64,000 bases of DNA from Endocalyx cinctus (lineage: Eukaryota > Ascomycota > Sordariomycetes > Amphisphaeriales > Apiosporaceae), in the NCBI GenBank assembly GCA_001600455.1, contig BCKC01000004.1, forward strand, positions 806,001-870,000. The letters are read 5' to 3'. Below the pieces are notes generated by a model, which searched no databases, was not told the origin of the DNA, and worked only from the letters and a program-made list of their open reading frames with translations. Each line of letters begins with the position of its first letter. Position 1 is the first letter of the stretch. The translations under genes were made by a program, and so were the position numbers. Positions 30,535-43,174 of the stretch are shown here, in pieces.

Positions 30535-32549
30535 GATATAATTTGTGATTGAACCTTATCTCGAACTAAAACCAAATGCGAAAATTGAAGAGGAAATTTT
30601 CCCCTTTGTAGAACGGTATTTTTTGCGGCATCTGTTCCATACTTAACCCAGGAGAACCGTAGCCACTTCGCCACATGAAAGGATATAATAAGGAAAATGC
30701 TAACTCTCTTGGTATTGCTGATAATTTGAGGCTGTCAATATATTCGGTTCGGCAAAATGATTATCTCCGCATATGCAAGACGGCAGATGTTGGGGTTGGC
30801 CCATGACCCATACTCTCTTTCTTGAGAGGGTTCTTGTTTTTGGTTCATATTAAAGACTCCCGTAGCTCTGAATATAATTATACCAAATAGTGCGTGCCGG
30901 ATCATGAAGATATATTAACGTGGTAACAGACTGATTGCTAAATATGGAACTACGTTACGAAATGACATGTCAGATCCAATCATATACAATTTTCTCAATT
31001 AATTGACGTAAGTAAATATACCTGCTTGAATATATCAATTATTGATCTTCATTAAGGTCTGGCAGTTCGATTTCGCAAGCCAATATGTACCCCGGATTCT
31101 CGTCTAACTATGGTATGCGGGGTAGCGAAGCCGGTTAACCTGTTCAACCCCGGAATGTGATTGGCCACTGACTTAAAAACCCAAGTCACAATAATAACCC
31201 ACGGCTGATGATACGACCAATATTCCCTCCGAGCTCCCGCCTGATTCCTTGGCGCCGGCATGCGTACTTCCACCTGCTTTCATTCCTGTTTCGCTTCCAT
31301 TCCCACTTCATCGGGATCACCACAAACCGAATACCTGACGATTCCTTGACAGAGAGGCGGAGTCCCCGAGAGAAGACTCGTTTTCTATTTTAAATGGCTT
31401 CATGAGTTTCTCTACTAAGATCCAGCGTTATACCTTTTCGTGCCTTTCAGCGGTAATGACTGCGCTCCTCTCGGTATCGCAAGGGTCTGTGTATAACATT
31501 GCGGTCCCTTCCGAGCCAAGAACTTGACAGTGTTTAGACGCCTGCTTATAGAAGATGCCACCAAAGCTATTCCGTGCTCGTAGAAATTCTTACGTACGGA
31601 GTATTAGTTATGTAGACTCGGCGTATAAACAAACTAGCGAAACGCAGAGCGTATTGTGATAAAAAAGAAAAGGAGAAAAAAAGCAAGGGGAAACGGTATC
31701 CACATATGATGGTTTAATTTCCCTAATTTTTCTCGGGATTCTTCTGCCTTTTTTGATTTTTAGATAATACGTCTCCGCAACCTCCAAGCATTCCCCCGGT
31801 AACATAGACTACCGACTGATATGCAGTCATTACTCTGTAATTACTTTTGATGTACGTACTTAAATAGGTATCTAACTAGTATATTTTTTATTTTTATTAA
31901 TTAATTTCGTTCATTTGATCAATCCTAAAGACTTGACATAAGTGCTCTCCTACAATTGGGGGGCTATTTCACAAAACTACTTAGATGATTTACATAAAAA
32001 TACAATACAGGCCTAACCTTGTTACAGACTTTTTTGACACATTGGTCTATTTATCATGACTTGAATAAGGTCTTCATTGCCCTGTCCTTAGTTGTAAACA
32101 CCCATGATTTCCAATCCATCACAACTGTTGATCAGCTTGTCGCATTCTCCCTCTATGTTGACGCTCTCGAAACGCTACTCGAATCATCATGAACATATCA
32201 AGTGAGGGATGCTGCGAAGCTGTCCTTTTATTAGACGGAAGAATAGGGGTTATGTAATCTCACATACGCGATAAGACAGATAATTTCAATTAACTCCCAT
32301 CAGGGAATGGACGGTCCTCTTCTTGTCTGGTACCCTTTGTCCGCAACCACATATATGCGCAACGAGCTGCGTTAGTTACTTTATACTGTGCATGGAAAAA
32401 AAAAATGGCGCCGCGAGAATTATGGTTTGAGGGAGGAGTATAACGACGTTGTATTTCGTTCCAAAGCTTACGCAATCACTGATTAGGAACTTGGAGTACC
32501 CTGGTATACCACCATCTACTAACTTGGTTCCTTATTTAGCCCCCATACG
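30535..32549. other. Intergenic region without recognised gene
   Basis: About 2 kb between the dehydrogenase-like gene's promoter and the 3' end of the sugar porter. It includes a TACGGAGTA motif at 31595-31603 and A/T-rich tracts. No supported gene; the open frames here are short and of low complexity. Confidence 0.5.
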
Positions 32550-34275
32550 TTACGAAACTCGCTTGACCAACTCTTTATTTTTCTTGAGGCTCGTCTTCCA
32601 AGCTGGAACACCGCTATTGAAGTGCTCGTCGACCTGCTCTAGCCTGAGGCGGCCGGTCTCAGGGACAAAGAGGTACGTGAGACCCAGGATAACGACGGTG
32701 ATTCCGAAGTAGAAGTACCCGACCTTGGTACCTAAGTTCCCGTAATTGGGGTTCAGCATGTACGGGGTCCAGAACGCGGCTCCGAAGCTGAAAATTTCAT
32801 ATAACGTGACGGCGTACGCCTGGCCGACCGTCCGCAGCTGGAGGGAGTGCATCTCCGGAGAGGCCACCCAGATTATCCCCCCGCTGGCGGCGCCGAAGGA
32901 GAAAGCCCATATGCAGAGGAACGCGACCAGAACGTTTTGGGCCGTGGCGGAAGATTCCCCGAGACCGCTAGCCACGGCTGCGAATATGACCATGCACAGG
33001 GCCATGACGCTGTAGCCCCCTAGAAGACCTCGGCGACGGCCGGCGAACTCGCATAGCCAAGGGCTTGGAATGGTGCCGGCGAGAACTGTTTTTACTCTAT
33101 TAGAACCAGAGATTCCCCCCCTTTTTTTGGTGGAGATTAGGTATCCTTACCGCAAGAACTGATCGCGACGTTGAGCTGGTATGGGTTCGTTAACCCGACC
33201 CCTTGAAGGAACAGAGCCGCGTACGGGATGACAAACTGGATTCCGGTGATGGCATTCCCTAGCAGCACTAAAACCGCCACGTGTGTTCTCTTCCAATTAT
33301 TCCGGTCGAATATCTCGGTCCACGATGTGTCGCGAAGGAGACGGCGCTCGAGCTCGATGAAATGCATGACATCTTGCGCCAACTCGTCTACCTGAGGCGA
33401 ACCCACCGACATCTGGTTGTACTTGGCAAATGACACCCGGGCCTTACGCACCTTGCCTTTCACCAGCAGCCAGCGGGGTGATTCGGGGAATAACAGGCTA
33501 GCGGAGGCTAAGATAATGGCAGCGGGGATCTGGCAAAATATCGGCGTTCGCCATGCCCAGTCGGTGGTAAGCTTCGACGATCCGACGCAGACCTACAAAA
33601 ACAGAATTATTATTATGTAAGTAAACGGAATTGGTTGATCCAGATTGGATTTGGGCTCGAAACGGTCAAAAAGAAAAAGGACGAGCTTACCGCGCCGGCA
33701 ACGACATTGCCAGACGCAAGTCCAATGTTATAGAAGCTCATCAAGAACCCCCTCTTCTTCGGGGCCACGGACTCGCTACCCCAAGTCGGCGCCGCCGAGT
33801 ATATCATGCCCATGCCGACGCCCCCGATGCACTTACAAACCACGTAATTGGTAAAGCTTCCCACCGTGCCTAGCATACCTGCCGCGCTCACGGCGATGAG
33901 GAGGCAGGCCAGCTGCACCGTCCCACGACGTCCGAGATAGTCTCCCGCCAGGGCGCTGACGACTCCGCCGACGGACATGAATAAGGATGTCAGCTGGATC
34001 AGAGATTGCTGAAGCGCGGACAGTGAGCAGACCTCGGAACCGTCTGGACCGGCGGTGCACTTTCCGAAGGCTTTCTGGTAAGGCGGCATCAGAAGAACGA
34101 TCCCGCCAAAGGCAGCATCGAAATTGCCTAGCCATCCGAAGAAACCGATCAACGAGGAAAATACGACCATGTACCACGTCGTCTTCTGATAATATCGGGT
34201 GGTCCCCTCGGAAGATTGGCTCGGGGCGGTATGTCGAACGTCCTCGAGGCGGACGGTATCAGACTTTTCCTCCAT
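32550..34275 (-). CDS. MFS sugar porter family transporter
   Basis: Three exons: 34275-33691, 33592-33151 and 33085-32550, giving 520 residues and about 12 membrane helices. Sugar porter signatures are present: GDYLGRRG after helix 2, PESPRWLLVKGK after helix 6, the GRRRGLLGGY loop in the second half and VPETGRLRLEQV after helix 12 (usual PETKG, here PETG). The central loop carries the family DVMHFIELERRLLRDTSWTEIFDRNNWKRT pattern. Plasma-membrane uptake of a sugar or related polyol is likely; the substrate is not deducible. Closest by feel to alpha-glucoside/maltose-type fungal permeases. Confidence 0.9.
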
Positions 34276-35634
34276 AGAGATAAATGATCTTACGCGGTAA
34301 AAGGACTGATTTAACGGCCGGAGTTATCTTTTTCTTCACGTGATTAAAAATGAAGAACATGTGCTAGTGTTACTTTTCACTAGAGGTGTGTTTCCATCAG
34401 AACCACAATGACAGGGGATTGGGGTTACGGGTGTCGTCGTTGCTGGATATTGATAAAATAAGAGTTGCATAGTATAGGTGGAGAAACAGGCATGACGATC
34501 AATTAAAGTGATATCTTAAACCGTATTACTTAACGAGAGCACACGAGCTAGCAGAGAAAACTTTTTTAGTTCAATAGCTACAAGGCCATATCCGGATTTA
34601 TATCCGCGCAAAGACGTCTAACACGCCTGAACTGCCTGCGCTGCCCGCCTTCGCGTCTTCCCAGACTTTTCCCATGGCTTGTTTGGAATCTCATTCGCGA
34701 AGAAAAAAAAAAGAAAAGAAAATAAAAGAAAATAAACGTCGATACGGAACTTTACCTATAGATCTCCAAAGATCAATATGCGGTGCCGTATCTTGCCGTC
34801 CGCGCGTGCCGAAATGTTTCCCCGGACGGGGCCGATTTTCCGACCCCACAATCCGAAAAGTTGTCAGCAATCCCTGCTATTCTCTGTGAGCATGTAACCG
34901 GGTATCACTTTGGACGTACTAATACTGCACAGTACTTCTCCTGCTCTCCATCGTGTTGACGTCCCATATTACCAGTGGAAGGGATACGAAAAGGAATGTG
35001 GGAGATGCTAGCTAGACCCCACTTACTAGATCTTTTCATCATCGTCAATAGTAGACTACAATATATATGTACAAATGTGTATTATGTATACAAGTATGTA
35101 ATGAGAAAAGGGAAGATGGGGGAGTGGGGAGTGGGTATTCTAGAATTCGGTATTCTATTGCAGTTTAGCTTCAAAGGAAATGAGGAGACCGAAAATCTCC
35201 GCTCTTTGGGACTAAGTACTAATAGTGTATTCACTCGTACACTACTACGCGCCACGTAATCCAGCCACAGCACCTCCAACCCTCCGCTCTCTTTTCCCCC
35301 TCATTTCTTCGGATCATTGGAGAAGTGGACCTATACACAGTACACGGGGTTCGTCGAGACCCGCTATCGATCACTCAAGAGCTCCCTTATATAACAGCCG
35401 CTGGTTCAACAACGATCAATTCTTTCCGTGAAAACAGGAACTGGTCTTGCTTTTAGCTTTCCGTACATGTTATTGAAATACGATCAAGTCTGAAAACGGA
35501 GATATTGGGTTTATTTCGTTCCATATCTTTTTGTACTACGATAGAAAATTAAATCTCAAGACTCTGTTCATCTTCAAGCCGTTTATACACGTTCATTACC
35601 TGCCGTATTTTGTCCAGATAAAGACTTTTGCGAG
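34276..35634. other. Divergent intergenic region
   Basis: About 1.35 kb between the sugar porter and the SnoaL-like gene. It contains an A/G-rich run at about 34699-34735 and a purine-rich stretch near 35100-35135. No gene recognised; promoter elements for both genes presumably lie here. Confidence 0.5.
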
Positions 35635-36120
35635 ATGGCTCCCCACCTTTCGGTACCTGATTTCCTCGACTACATCCGCGCCTTTAACGCGAAGGACTAC
35701 GAAAAGCAGCATGCATTCTACGCGGACGACATCGAGCTCGTGATCCCGGACCCCCGGATCGGGACCCTTCGGGGCAAGGCGGGCATTCTAAAGCACTACG
35801 AGCCGATCCACGCCAACGCCGAAGAGACGGTAATTCCGGTCATCGTGATGAGCGACCGCGGTCGCGTGTTCCTCCAAATGGAGACATACTTTCGGTACTT
35901 CAACGAGACGTCCCAGGCCGTTCACGACTACCACGTCGTACCGGGCGACGTTATCAAAATCGTCTCGTGCGCCGTCTACGACGTAGACGGGCAGAACAAG
36001 ATGAAGCGGATCACCTGCCATTTGTTCAGCGAGGAGAAGCTTGGCCAGGTGGATTTGAGGGAGAAGATACGGGATAGTGAGAGCCGAGCGGATCCGGATC
36101 TGAGACTGTATAATTATTAG
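35635..36120 (+). CDS. SnoaL-like (NTF2-fold) protein
   Basis: Single exon, 161 residues, GC-rich compared with its flanks. The N-terminal helix and strand pattern (SVPDFLDYIRAFNAKDYEKQHAFYADDIELVIPDP, LRGKAGILKHYEPIHANAEE) is the SnoaL-like cone-shaped NTF2 fold used by polyketide cyclases, hydratases and small isomerases. Acidic and His residues suitable for acid-base chemistry are present (FYADD, HDYHVV). It carries no signal peptide. Function cannot be assigned; it may act on a small hydrophobic ligand. No biosynthetic neighbour is adjacent: the sugar porter is divergent and the OPT transporter 2 kb downstream. Confidence 0.75.
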   Translation: MAPHLSVPDFLDYIRAFNAKDYEKQHAFYADDIELVIPDPRIGTLRGKAGILKHYEPIHANAEETVIPVIVMSDRGRVFLQMETYFRYFNETSQAVHDYHVVPGDVIKIVSCAVYDVDGQNKMKRITCHLFSEEKLGQVDLREKIRDSESRADPDLRLYNY

Positions 36121-38184
36121 TATAATTAGTAAATAACTAAAGAATTTATCGGTTTATCAGCTTGGGCCAGTTCCTCCGGAAGTTGCTCCGTACACTGCGG
36201 GGTTCGGAAGAGAGCTTATTCGGTGGACGGGAGCGGTAACTAGACATGGGCGTAGTCATTATAGATATTTTATACTGTATTTTCCACACAGTACATCTGC
36301 CCGCCTGTTAGTGGATTGTATGGTGCCCTTCTGCTCGGACATTCTTCGAATTACATTTTCATGCCAAGGTTATGACAGAAGGTGAGCGTGCAGGCTCATA
36401 GGAAGGCCTGAGTCTTAAGCTTATTCGAAATTGCGAAGAAAAAAAAGAAAAAAAAAAAAGAAAGAAAGAAAAAAAAAAGAGTAGATATAAATAATATACG
36501 AAGTAGACTTCTCGGACGAATTAAGCGGTTTACGGTGTAGCGCGCTGGTTGGCCGACGAGGGCTTATCGCGACCGCGTCATTCGTCGATAAGGGAGAACT
36601 TGGGGGGGAGGAGGGTTTAAAAAGGAAAGAAAAAAAGATTATCAGGAACTGTACCGCAAGTTCAACATGTCAGTCTATCATTTTTTTCGATAAAACGACC
36701 TGAGAGACTCAGGCATATCTTGGCAGGTTGAGTACAGAGTAGATTAGATTAGATTAGATGGAATACACACTCCTTAAAAGCTTATCTCTCTACTAATAAA
36801 AAACCCACTGCTGAACTCCACTTTAGGCCTCGAGAACCTATTAAAACAGCTGCAATGCATTGACGATCAGAGCCAACAAACATAAACATACACAGTACTC
36901 TTTTTGACACATTAATTAATGGCCACGGTATAAATTATGTACGCAAGAATCTTACACTACCCCATGGATTCTACCCCATGATATGGTGTGATGGTCCATG
37001 ATATGGTGTGGTGGTATGGAATAATAATACCTAACGAATCAGACGTGAATATAACTTCACTTGAATTTGGTTGGTAGATAAGCTCGCCGTATGTTTCTCT
37101 TTCTGTTAGCTGCAACCTCACCCCCTCTACCCCCTCGGGCTAACCCCGGTATCTAACTACCTAGCATTGGTCCACGGGTACTAGCTGGCCGAGGAATGCC
37201 CACGTGCATTAACTTAATGTTGCACTCAGGTTCAACTTTTTTTTACTCAATGTGGTTATAATGTGTTGGTTTCGATACCAAGTTGGAAATTCGCGCGGGA
37301 TAACGGCAAAAGAAAAAATGAGGATAACTTTTACTGAATGTGGCATACCAGTTACCAGTGGGATGTCACAGGATCTTAACCTAGTCTGCTAGTGTACTTG
37401 TACATGGGTTTATAGACGATACTGGAAAAGTCATAGCATAGCGAGATAACGAGGGTAGCCCTGTACGTGTATATAATATCATAGTACATACGTGTATGTA
37501 CTCCGTACCAAGTACGTGTAGTACGCGCCAATGCACATCATACAACGGGTAAATAATAATATCATATCATAATTATCATAATTATCATAATTATCATAAT
37601 TATCATAATTATCATAATGATACCGTATCGACCGCCTCGTGTTACGCCCCGCCCGACCCTCAAACTAACTTTTAACCATCAACTAATTTTAATTGACCCT
37701 GAACGAAGAATTATTACGTGGTAGTCCCAAATTATACCTCGATGTAATTTTTAAGCTGACTTGCGTTGGCCTATTCAATAATGTATATGTAGTATACATT
37801 ACTCGTCCACTACACTACGCTATATATGCGTGTCTAGTATGTGTGTAAGTACGTGTACGTGTACTACATATGTTGTGTCTCCCACAACAACATGTTTATA
37901 TGTAGTGTAAATCCTCCTCAACTGAACCCCTGACCCCTGACCCCTGTTCGCCTTATCTTTCCTCTAACTAAGGGCCACTTTATAAATTAGGGTGGCGTAA
38001 ACTACGAATCGAGAAAGTAACTCGGATCCTACCGAAGTAGGGGGAGAGATAAGACGTCGTATTAACATCCTGCCGTATATAAATACAACGGACGATGATT
38101 AATTTTTTTTTTCCCCTATCGTCGCGTCTAGTCTTTGGGGCGCTCGGTACCGATCTTGGTAATTTTTATTCCTAATCGTGAAAT
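36121..38184. other. Long intergenic region upstream of OPT gene
   Basis: About 2 kb with several simple repeats: A-rich GAAA tract near 36437-36480, TTAGA units near 36744-36759, two copies of CATGATATGGTGTG near 36977-37010, a 9-bp tandem array at 37564-37618, a TACTCCGTA motif at 37499-37507, and TGACCCC repeats near 37930-37945. No coding sequence recognised. Confidence 0.55.
37564..37618. repeat. 9-bp tandem repeat (CATAATTAT)n
   Basis: About six exact head-to-tail copies of CATAATTAT in the intergenic region upstream of the OPT transporter. Each unit contains the palindrome ATAATTAT, so the array can fold into small hairpins. Confidence 0.9.
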
Positions 38185-41155
38185 ATGTCGACACCCGTCC
38201 CTGATACTTTGGTCGTCGTGGAGGACAAGGCCTCCGAGGCTCAAAACCAGCACGGCGACGCGATCGAAAAGAAGAGCATCACCAAACACGACGTAGTGGA
38301 TCTCGAAATCACTCCTCAGCCTCAAGTATCCGACAGCGATGAGAAAGAGAGAGATGAAGACGGCGAGGAGAACGAAGACGCCATCATCATTACCGGTTCC
38401 GATGCCGCCCTTTACCTCCTGCCGCTGCGGGACGACGGGGACAGCGCCGTCACTTTTCGAGGCATATTCCTAGCTTCTATCCTGTGCTGTTTTCAGGCCG
38501 TCGTGTACCAGATCTACCAGGTAAGATGACCAATAGACTAACTACCGGACCGAGTTATTGCCGCGCGTCAAAACTTCGACGCTAACCTCCAATTTAGTTC
38601 AAACCGACGCTCGTTACCATCCAAGGTACTTTTATTGTACTCATCGCCTATTTCGTCGGAAATGCCTGGGCTGCGTTCCTGCCCCGCGGAGACAAGCATG
38701 AAGCTCGCTGGAGGGCCGCCGGCGGACAAGGCAAGCGACCCTTTTGGATCTCGTTTCTTATCTTCTTGAACCCAGGCCCTTGGGGCTTGAAAGAGCATGC
38801 GATCTGCGCGATCACTGCTACTTCAGCATCGCAGGCTGCCCCCAGTTCTCAAGTTTTTGCCGCGCAGAAGCTATTCTGTAAGTTTCGCACTTCGACGTCT
38901 ACGTACAATCATTATGGAAAACAATCAGGCGATACTTATTCATCAACCCATAGATAATCTTCCTCTGAGCGCGACGACGGTTATCTTGAGTACTATCTCC
39001 ATTGGCCTCTTTGGATACGGTCTTTGCGGTGTACTGCGACCCATCACCGTCTGGCACGTCGACGCCGTCTACTGGAGTTCGCTACCCACGGTGAAGACGC
39101 TGCAGGGTCTGCACTGGCAGAGTGTGAAGAACTCTAAGCCCCTCCGATGGTTCTGGTATGCCTACATTGGCATGTTCATTTATGAATTCTTTCCCGCCTA
39201 TATCTGGCCCTGGCTTAACTCTGTCTCCATCCCTTGCCTTGCGGCGATGCATGCGACCGGTAACACAGCCAATATTCTCACCAACCTCTTTGGAGGATCT
39301 CTGAATAATGAAGGCTTGGGTCTCTTCAATTTCTCTTTCGACTGGCAATATGTAAGGAGAATGCGTCGAACCTTTTTGGGGATAACCAAAAGGAAAAAAA
39401 AAGCTGACAGATCTTTTCTTTCTTTAGATCACTTCGTTCAACACCTCTTTGCCTCTAAAGCTGCAGGCAAATCAGGCAGTTGGGTACTTAGTATGCTATA
39501 TCGCGATGCTCGCCATTTACTACGGAAACGGCTGGAATTCGAAGTCTCTTCCTTTCATGTCGACTAATCTTCTAACGGCAGACGGAGATACCTATCCCGT
39601 CTCCGACGTCTTTGTCAACGGTATTCTCGATACGGATGCGCTGGCTAAGTATGGTCTCCCCAGGCTCACGGGGACTTTCGCGTATTCCCTGTTCATGGCA
39701 AATGCTGCTGTAAGTACTAACCGCGAGTATGGTCGTTTCTCTTACTTGCGCAGCTAATTTACTGATACGCTATTATAGATCGGAGCTCTATTTGTTTATT
39801 GCATCGTTTTTTGGGGCAAGGACATCGTCCATGCGTACAAGAGCGCGAGAAAGGGTACGTTCGGTGATCGTCATCACATGCACATGGCCAAGCACTACAA
39901 GGAAACGCCATGGTGGTGGTATGTTATCATCCTTGTTTTGAGCTTCGTGCTTGGGCTAGTGGTCGTTATCAAGGAAGATATCACCCTTCCAGCCTGGGCC
40001 TACGTCGTGGCGCTCATAATTGGAGCCGTCTTTGCACCCTTGGTAAGCACCTACCTAGTCATCCTGTACGATAATTGCTCGAGTGGAGACATTATTCTAA
40101 CTACTACTCCTAACAGAGCTGTCTAATCTACTCCCGGTATGGTAACGGTATCGCTACCAACAACTTGTCAAAGATGTTGGCAGGTCTCCTGGTTCCTGCG
40201 CGGCCCGTTGGCAACATGTATTTCGCCGCTTGGTCGCACAACGTGATTAACTGTGTTGTCCAATTGGCTATGGACTTGAAGCTTGGCGAATACTGTACGT
40301 TTTCCCTTGATGGGCTCTCGCGATCCGACCTCGCTTACTAACCGGCATTACTAGTAAAAATTCCTCCCCGGGTGATGTTTGTTACTCAGATCTATGGCAC
40401 GATACTTGGAGGGTTCATCAACTACGCTGTTATGACATCCATTGTAACAGGCAATGAGGAAGTCCTCAAAGACGGCAATGGCAATGCTTCGTGGAGCGGT
40501 GCGACTATCCAGGCTTATAACAGCAATGCCACATCGTGGGCGCTAGCTCAATACCTCTACAAAGCAGGCACTGAGTAAGTATATCCACCAGAAAAAATTG
40601 GAGAAGAGATACCTAACAAATGTAAAACAGGTATGCAGCTGTGCCTTTAGGTCTCGCCTTCGGCGGTGGACTAGTGCTGATTCACCGTGTGTTTGTTCAT
40701 GTAAGTACACATCTTGCCTCTTTCTCAGTCTCCACTCCCGATGTGTTTGACACGTTTTCGTCCATCGCCCTATGCCTGTCCCATATCTAATGAGATGTAA
40801 TAAAAAAAAATAGTACTACCCCAAGATCCGCGGTTACTCCATGTCGGAGCTGAACCTACCGCAGTTCCTCCAGTACGCTGGTTACATCCCGTACAACGCT
40901 TCGCAGACCTGCGTTATTTGGAGCCAGCTTGTCGCGGGCTTTTACATCCAGTACTATCTCCGCAACTATCGCCCGCGCCTCTTCAAGGACTACTCTTACC
41001 TCATCACCGGTGCTTTCGACGGCGCCGCTCTCTCCGTGCTCTTCATCCTCTCTTTCGCCGTCTTCGGTGCTGGCGGCCCTTCTATCTCCTTCCCCAGTTG
41101 GTGGGGAAATAATGTGGACGGATACTACGATTTATGTCCTCAGAAGACCGACTAA
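38185..41155 (+). CDS. OPT-family oligopeptide transporter
   Basis: Nine exons: 38185-38520, 38598-38877, 38954-39351, 39428-39709, 39779-40042, 40117-40294, 40355-40574, 40631-40700 and 40814-41155, giving 789 residues with consistent phases. An acidic soluble N-terminus (DSDEKERDEDGEENED) precedes about 14-16 membrane segments. Family motifs seen are LNPGPWGLKEH (NPG-KEH) and LKIPPRVMFVTQIYGT (KIPPR). SATTVILSTIS and the C-terminal YYPKIRGYSMSELNLPQFLQYAGYIPYNASQ are also typical. It should act in the plasma membrane as a proton-coupled importer of small peptides (tetra- to hexapeptides or glutathione) or metal-chelate conjugates. The exon density contrasts with the single-exon cyclase and phosphatase. 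Confidence 0.92.
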
Positions 41156-42943
41156 ACAATTTTGACCCAGGATTTGGGGTTTTCTTCTATATACAAAGAT
41201 TTAATTGATGTATATATCGGTATAAATACCAAAACCACCATATTATCCCCATGTTTAGAATACATATTAAGATACCAGCACGGTGATATATATACAACTT
41301 TGAAATAAATATATATAGCTATTCGCGATGTTAAAAATTATGATAACAGTACTATAAAGTGAAATAGAAGCACGCTACAATATAACCGCGTGTTTTTTCC
41401 CATTCCATTCTTATCATTGATGAAGTCTGGGCAGCTAGACATGTCTGTGCAACGACATCCTGTGAGAAGCACCCCCGCCGCATAAGCATAGGAAACCGTC
41501 ATCCCGCGAAGTCCAAGAAACACTAGCGGGTCTTGACATTAATGACACTTCAATTCGAACAGTAATGGTTATCGTTGACTTACAGGTTCTGTTGAGAGGG
41601 GAACCCAGATAGAGGAGACTGCTGGGCTTTCGGCACTGTGAAGTAAGTGCTTACGGAATCAATGCCCATATGGCCAGCTGATATAGAGAGAGGCATCACC
41701 TCAACCATCTCAACGCCGGTCTTGGCACCAACGCCCACCGCGTCGCAGAAGTCTTTCCCAGCCGGCTTGATTAGAAGTTTATTTTGTCACATCCGTCCAT
41801 CCCTGTGCAATTCACCTACTCCCCGATGTAGACCTGTCCGTTGTTGATGCTTCTAGCGCATCCCGGCATCTAATTAAGATTTGTACGATTGGCGGTCGAT
41901 CCCACTGGAGTCGAGGGGATATCGCGTGGAATGTGAAATAAACGAGGGTGCCTTTCAAGATAGCAATTTTAGTTCTTCGCTCAATCACCGCACATCTTCC
42001 TTGACTTCGATGTTCAGGTACCTTTTCAAAGGATCAGCCACTAGATCCAATTATGTCGAAGTTTTTTATGAAAAAAAAAAAAAAAAAGGAAGAAAGGAGA
42101 AGGGAGGGGGGTTAGAGCTTTTGATCGGGAAAGGCTTAGACCTACGATAACAAGACACTGTCAAAAGAAGAAAAAAAATAGTGTAACGTCACACTCATTC
42201 ACTGTAAATATGAAACAATGGTGCAGTGTATATTCGACCATTCACTCTCTTTGCAGTTATACTTAATTTCACGATGAGTCGGAGGGAGGGAGTTCGTGGA
42301 GGACATAACGATAGAGCCGGTGAATGACAAGAAACGGCAAATAACAAAGGCTATGTTTAAAATCTTGGTATTTAGAATGTGATGATAGATTGTAGAGTAA
42401 TATCTCAACACTCATCTCTTCTCATCCGCATACATTCTCGACTTTCTGTTTCAAGTGATCTATAATAGACCATGTTAGCTGCATTTTACGGCATTTTCTG
42501 AGTAAAAATTCAAGTCATTTAGATTTCCTTTTCTTTGTATATTGCTGGACTTCATCTAATATATTCTAATTGTACAACACAATTTTTGTCGATCATCCCC
42601 CTATTCTAGGTGACTGTCCATATGTTCCCAATTAACGAGTGAGGTGTATTGAGGTAGCGAAATGAAACAAACACAAACAAAATCAAGCAGTCGAGTCACG
42701 CAACATAGATTCGAACAAGGTCGTAGTAAACACAGTAGTCATCGTGCCTTAAGTATAAGTACGTGAAGGCAGGTAAGTCCTCAATCTTCTCACTTCTTCG
42801 TTCTCTCCAACACCTAGCGCTCCATCGCCAAATTTCCATACAAGTCGGCTGTCGATTACATCTTCTATCATCCCCTGACAGGATACCTCCTAGCCTACCA
42901 ACTTTTCAATACAGATATTCATTTTCCCATCGATAAAAACATC
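41156..42943. other. Intergenic region
   Basis: Contains the orphan minus-strand frame at 41580-41786 (separate entry) and an A-run followed by A/G-rich sequence near 42069-42110. Otherwise AT-rich and featureless by eye. Confidence 0.5.
41580..41786 (-). pseudogene. Orphan coding-like fragment, possible gene relic
   Basis: A 68-codon stretch without its own start is open from just after a TGA (41787-41789) to TAA (41580-41582). It begins QNKLLIKPAGKDFCDAVGVG and continues GAKTGVEMVEVMPLSISAGH. Codon choice is C/G-ending (GAC TTC TGC GAC GCG), unlike the AT-rich surroundings, which suggests a former exon. I do not recognise the family. It could be the 3' exon of a decayed gene or of one whose other exons I cannot find. 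Confidence 0.25.
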
Positions 42944-43174
42944 ATGCCCAATCGACCTCATTCAGAGCCAAAGCCGCACCCAACATATCTTCAGCGGCTT
43001 GAAGGTATGTATGCCGCACGAGCCCTCTTTCCTTTGCAAAATATGTTGACTGTCGTTCTTATAGAAAATTTGATCATATTTGGTTGGGATGCGGAGTGGG
43101 ATATACGTGGGGAAGGTAATTAACCGCATAATTATCACGAGTATATGTGGATTCATACAGCTAACTTAGCCTAG
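42944..43174 (+). CDS. Possible very small spliced gene (41 residues)
   Basis: An ATG at 42944 follows a C/T-rich, 5'-leader-like stretch. Reading three small exons (42944-43004, 43065-43115, 43161-43174) with donors GTATGT and GTAATT and acceptors TTATAG and ATACAG gives MPNRPHSEPKPHPTYLQRLE, then ENLIIFGWDAEWDIRGEANL and A. The first intron carries a TTGAC branch-like site. Length is too small for any family recognition. It could equally be the 5' part of a decayed gene. Confidence 0.25.

Noticed and set aside
37564..37618. Possible CRISPR-like array
   Set aside because: Simple 9-bp head-to-tail repeat with no spacers, in a eukaryotic sequence.
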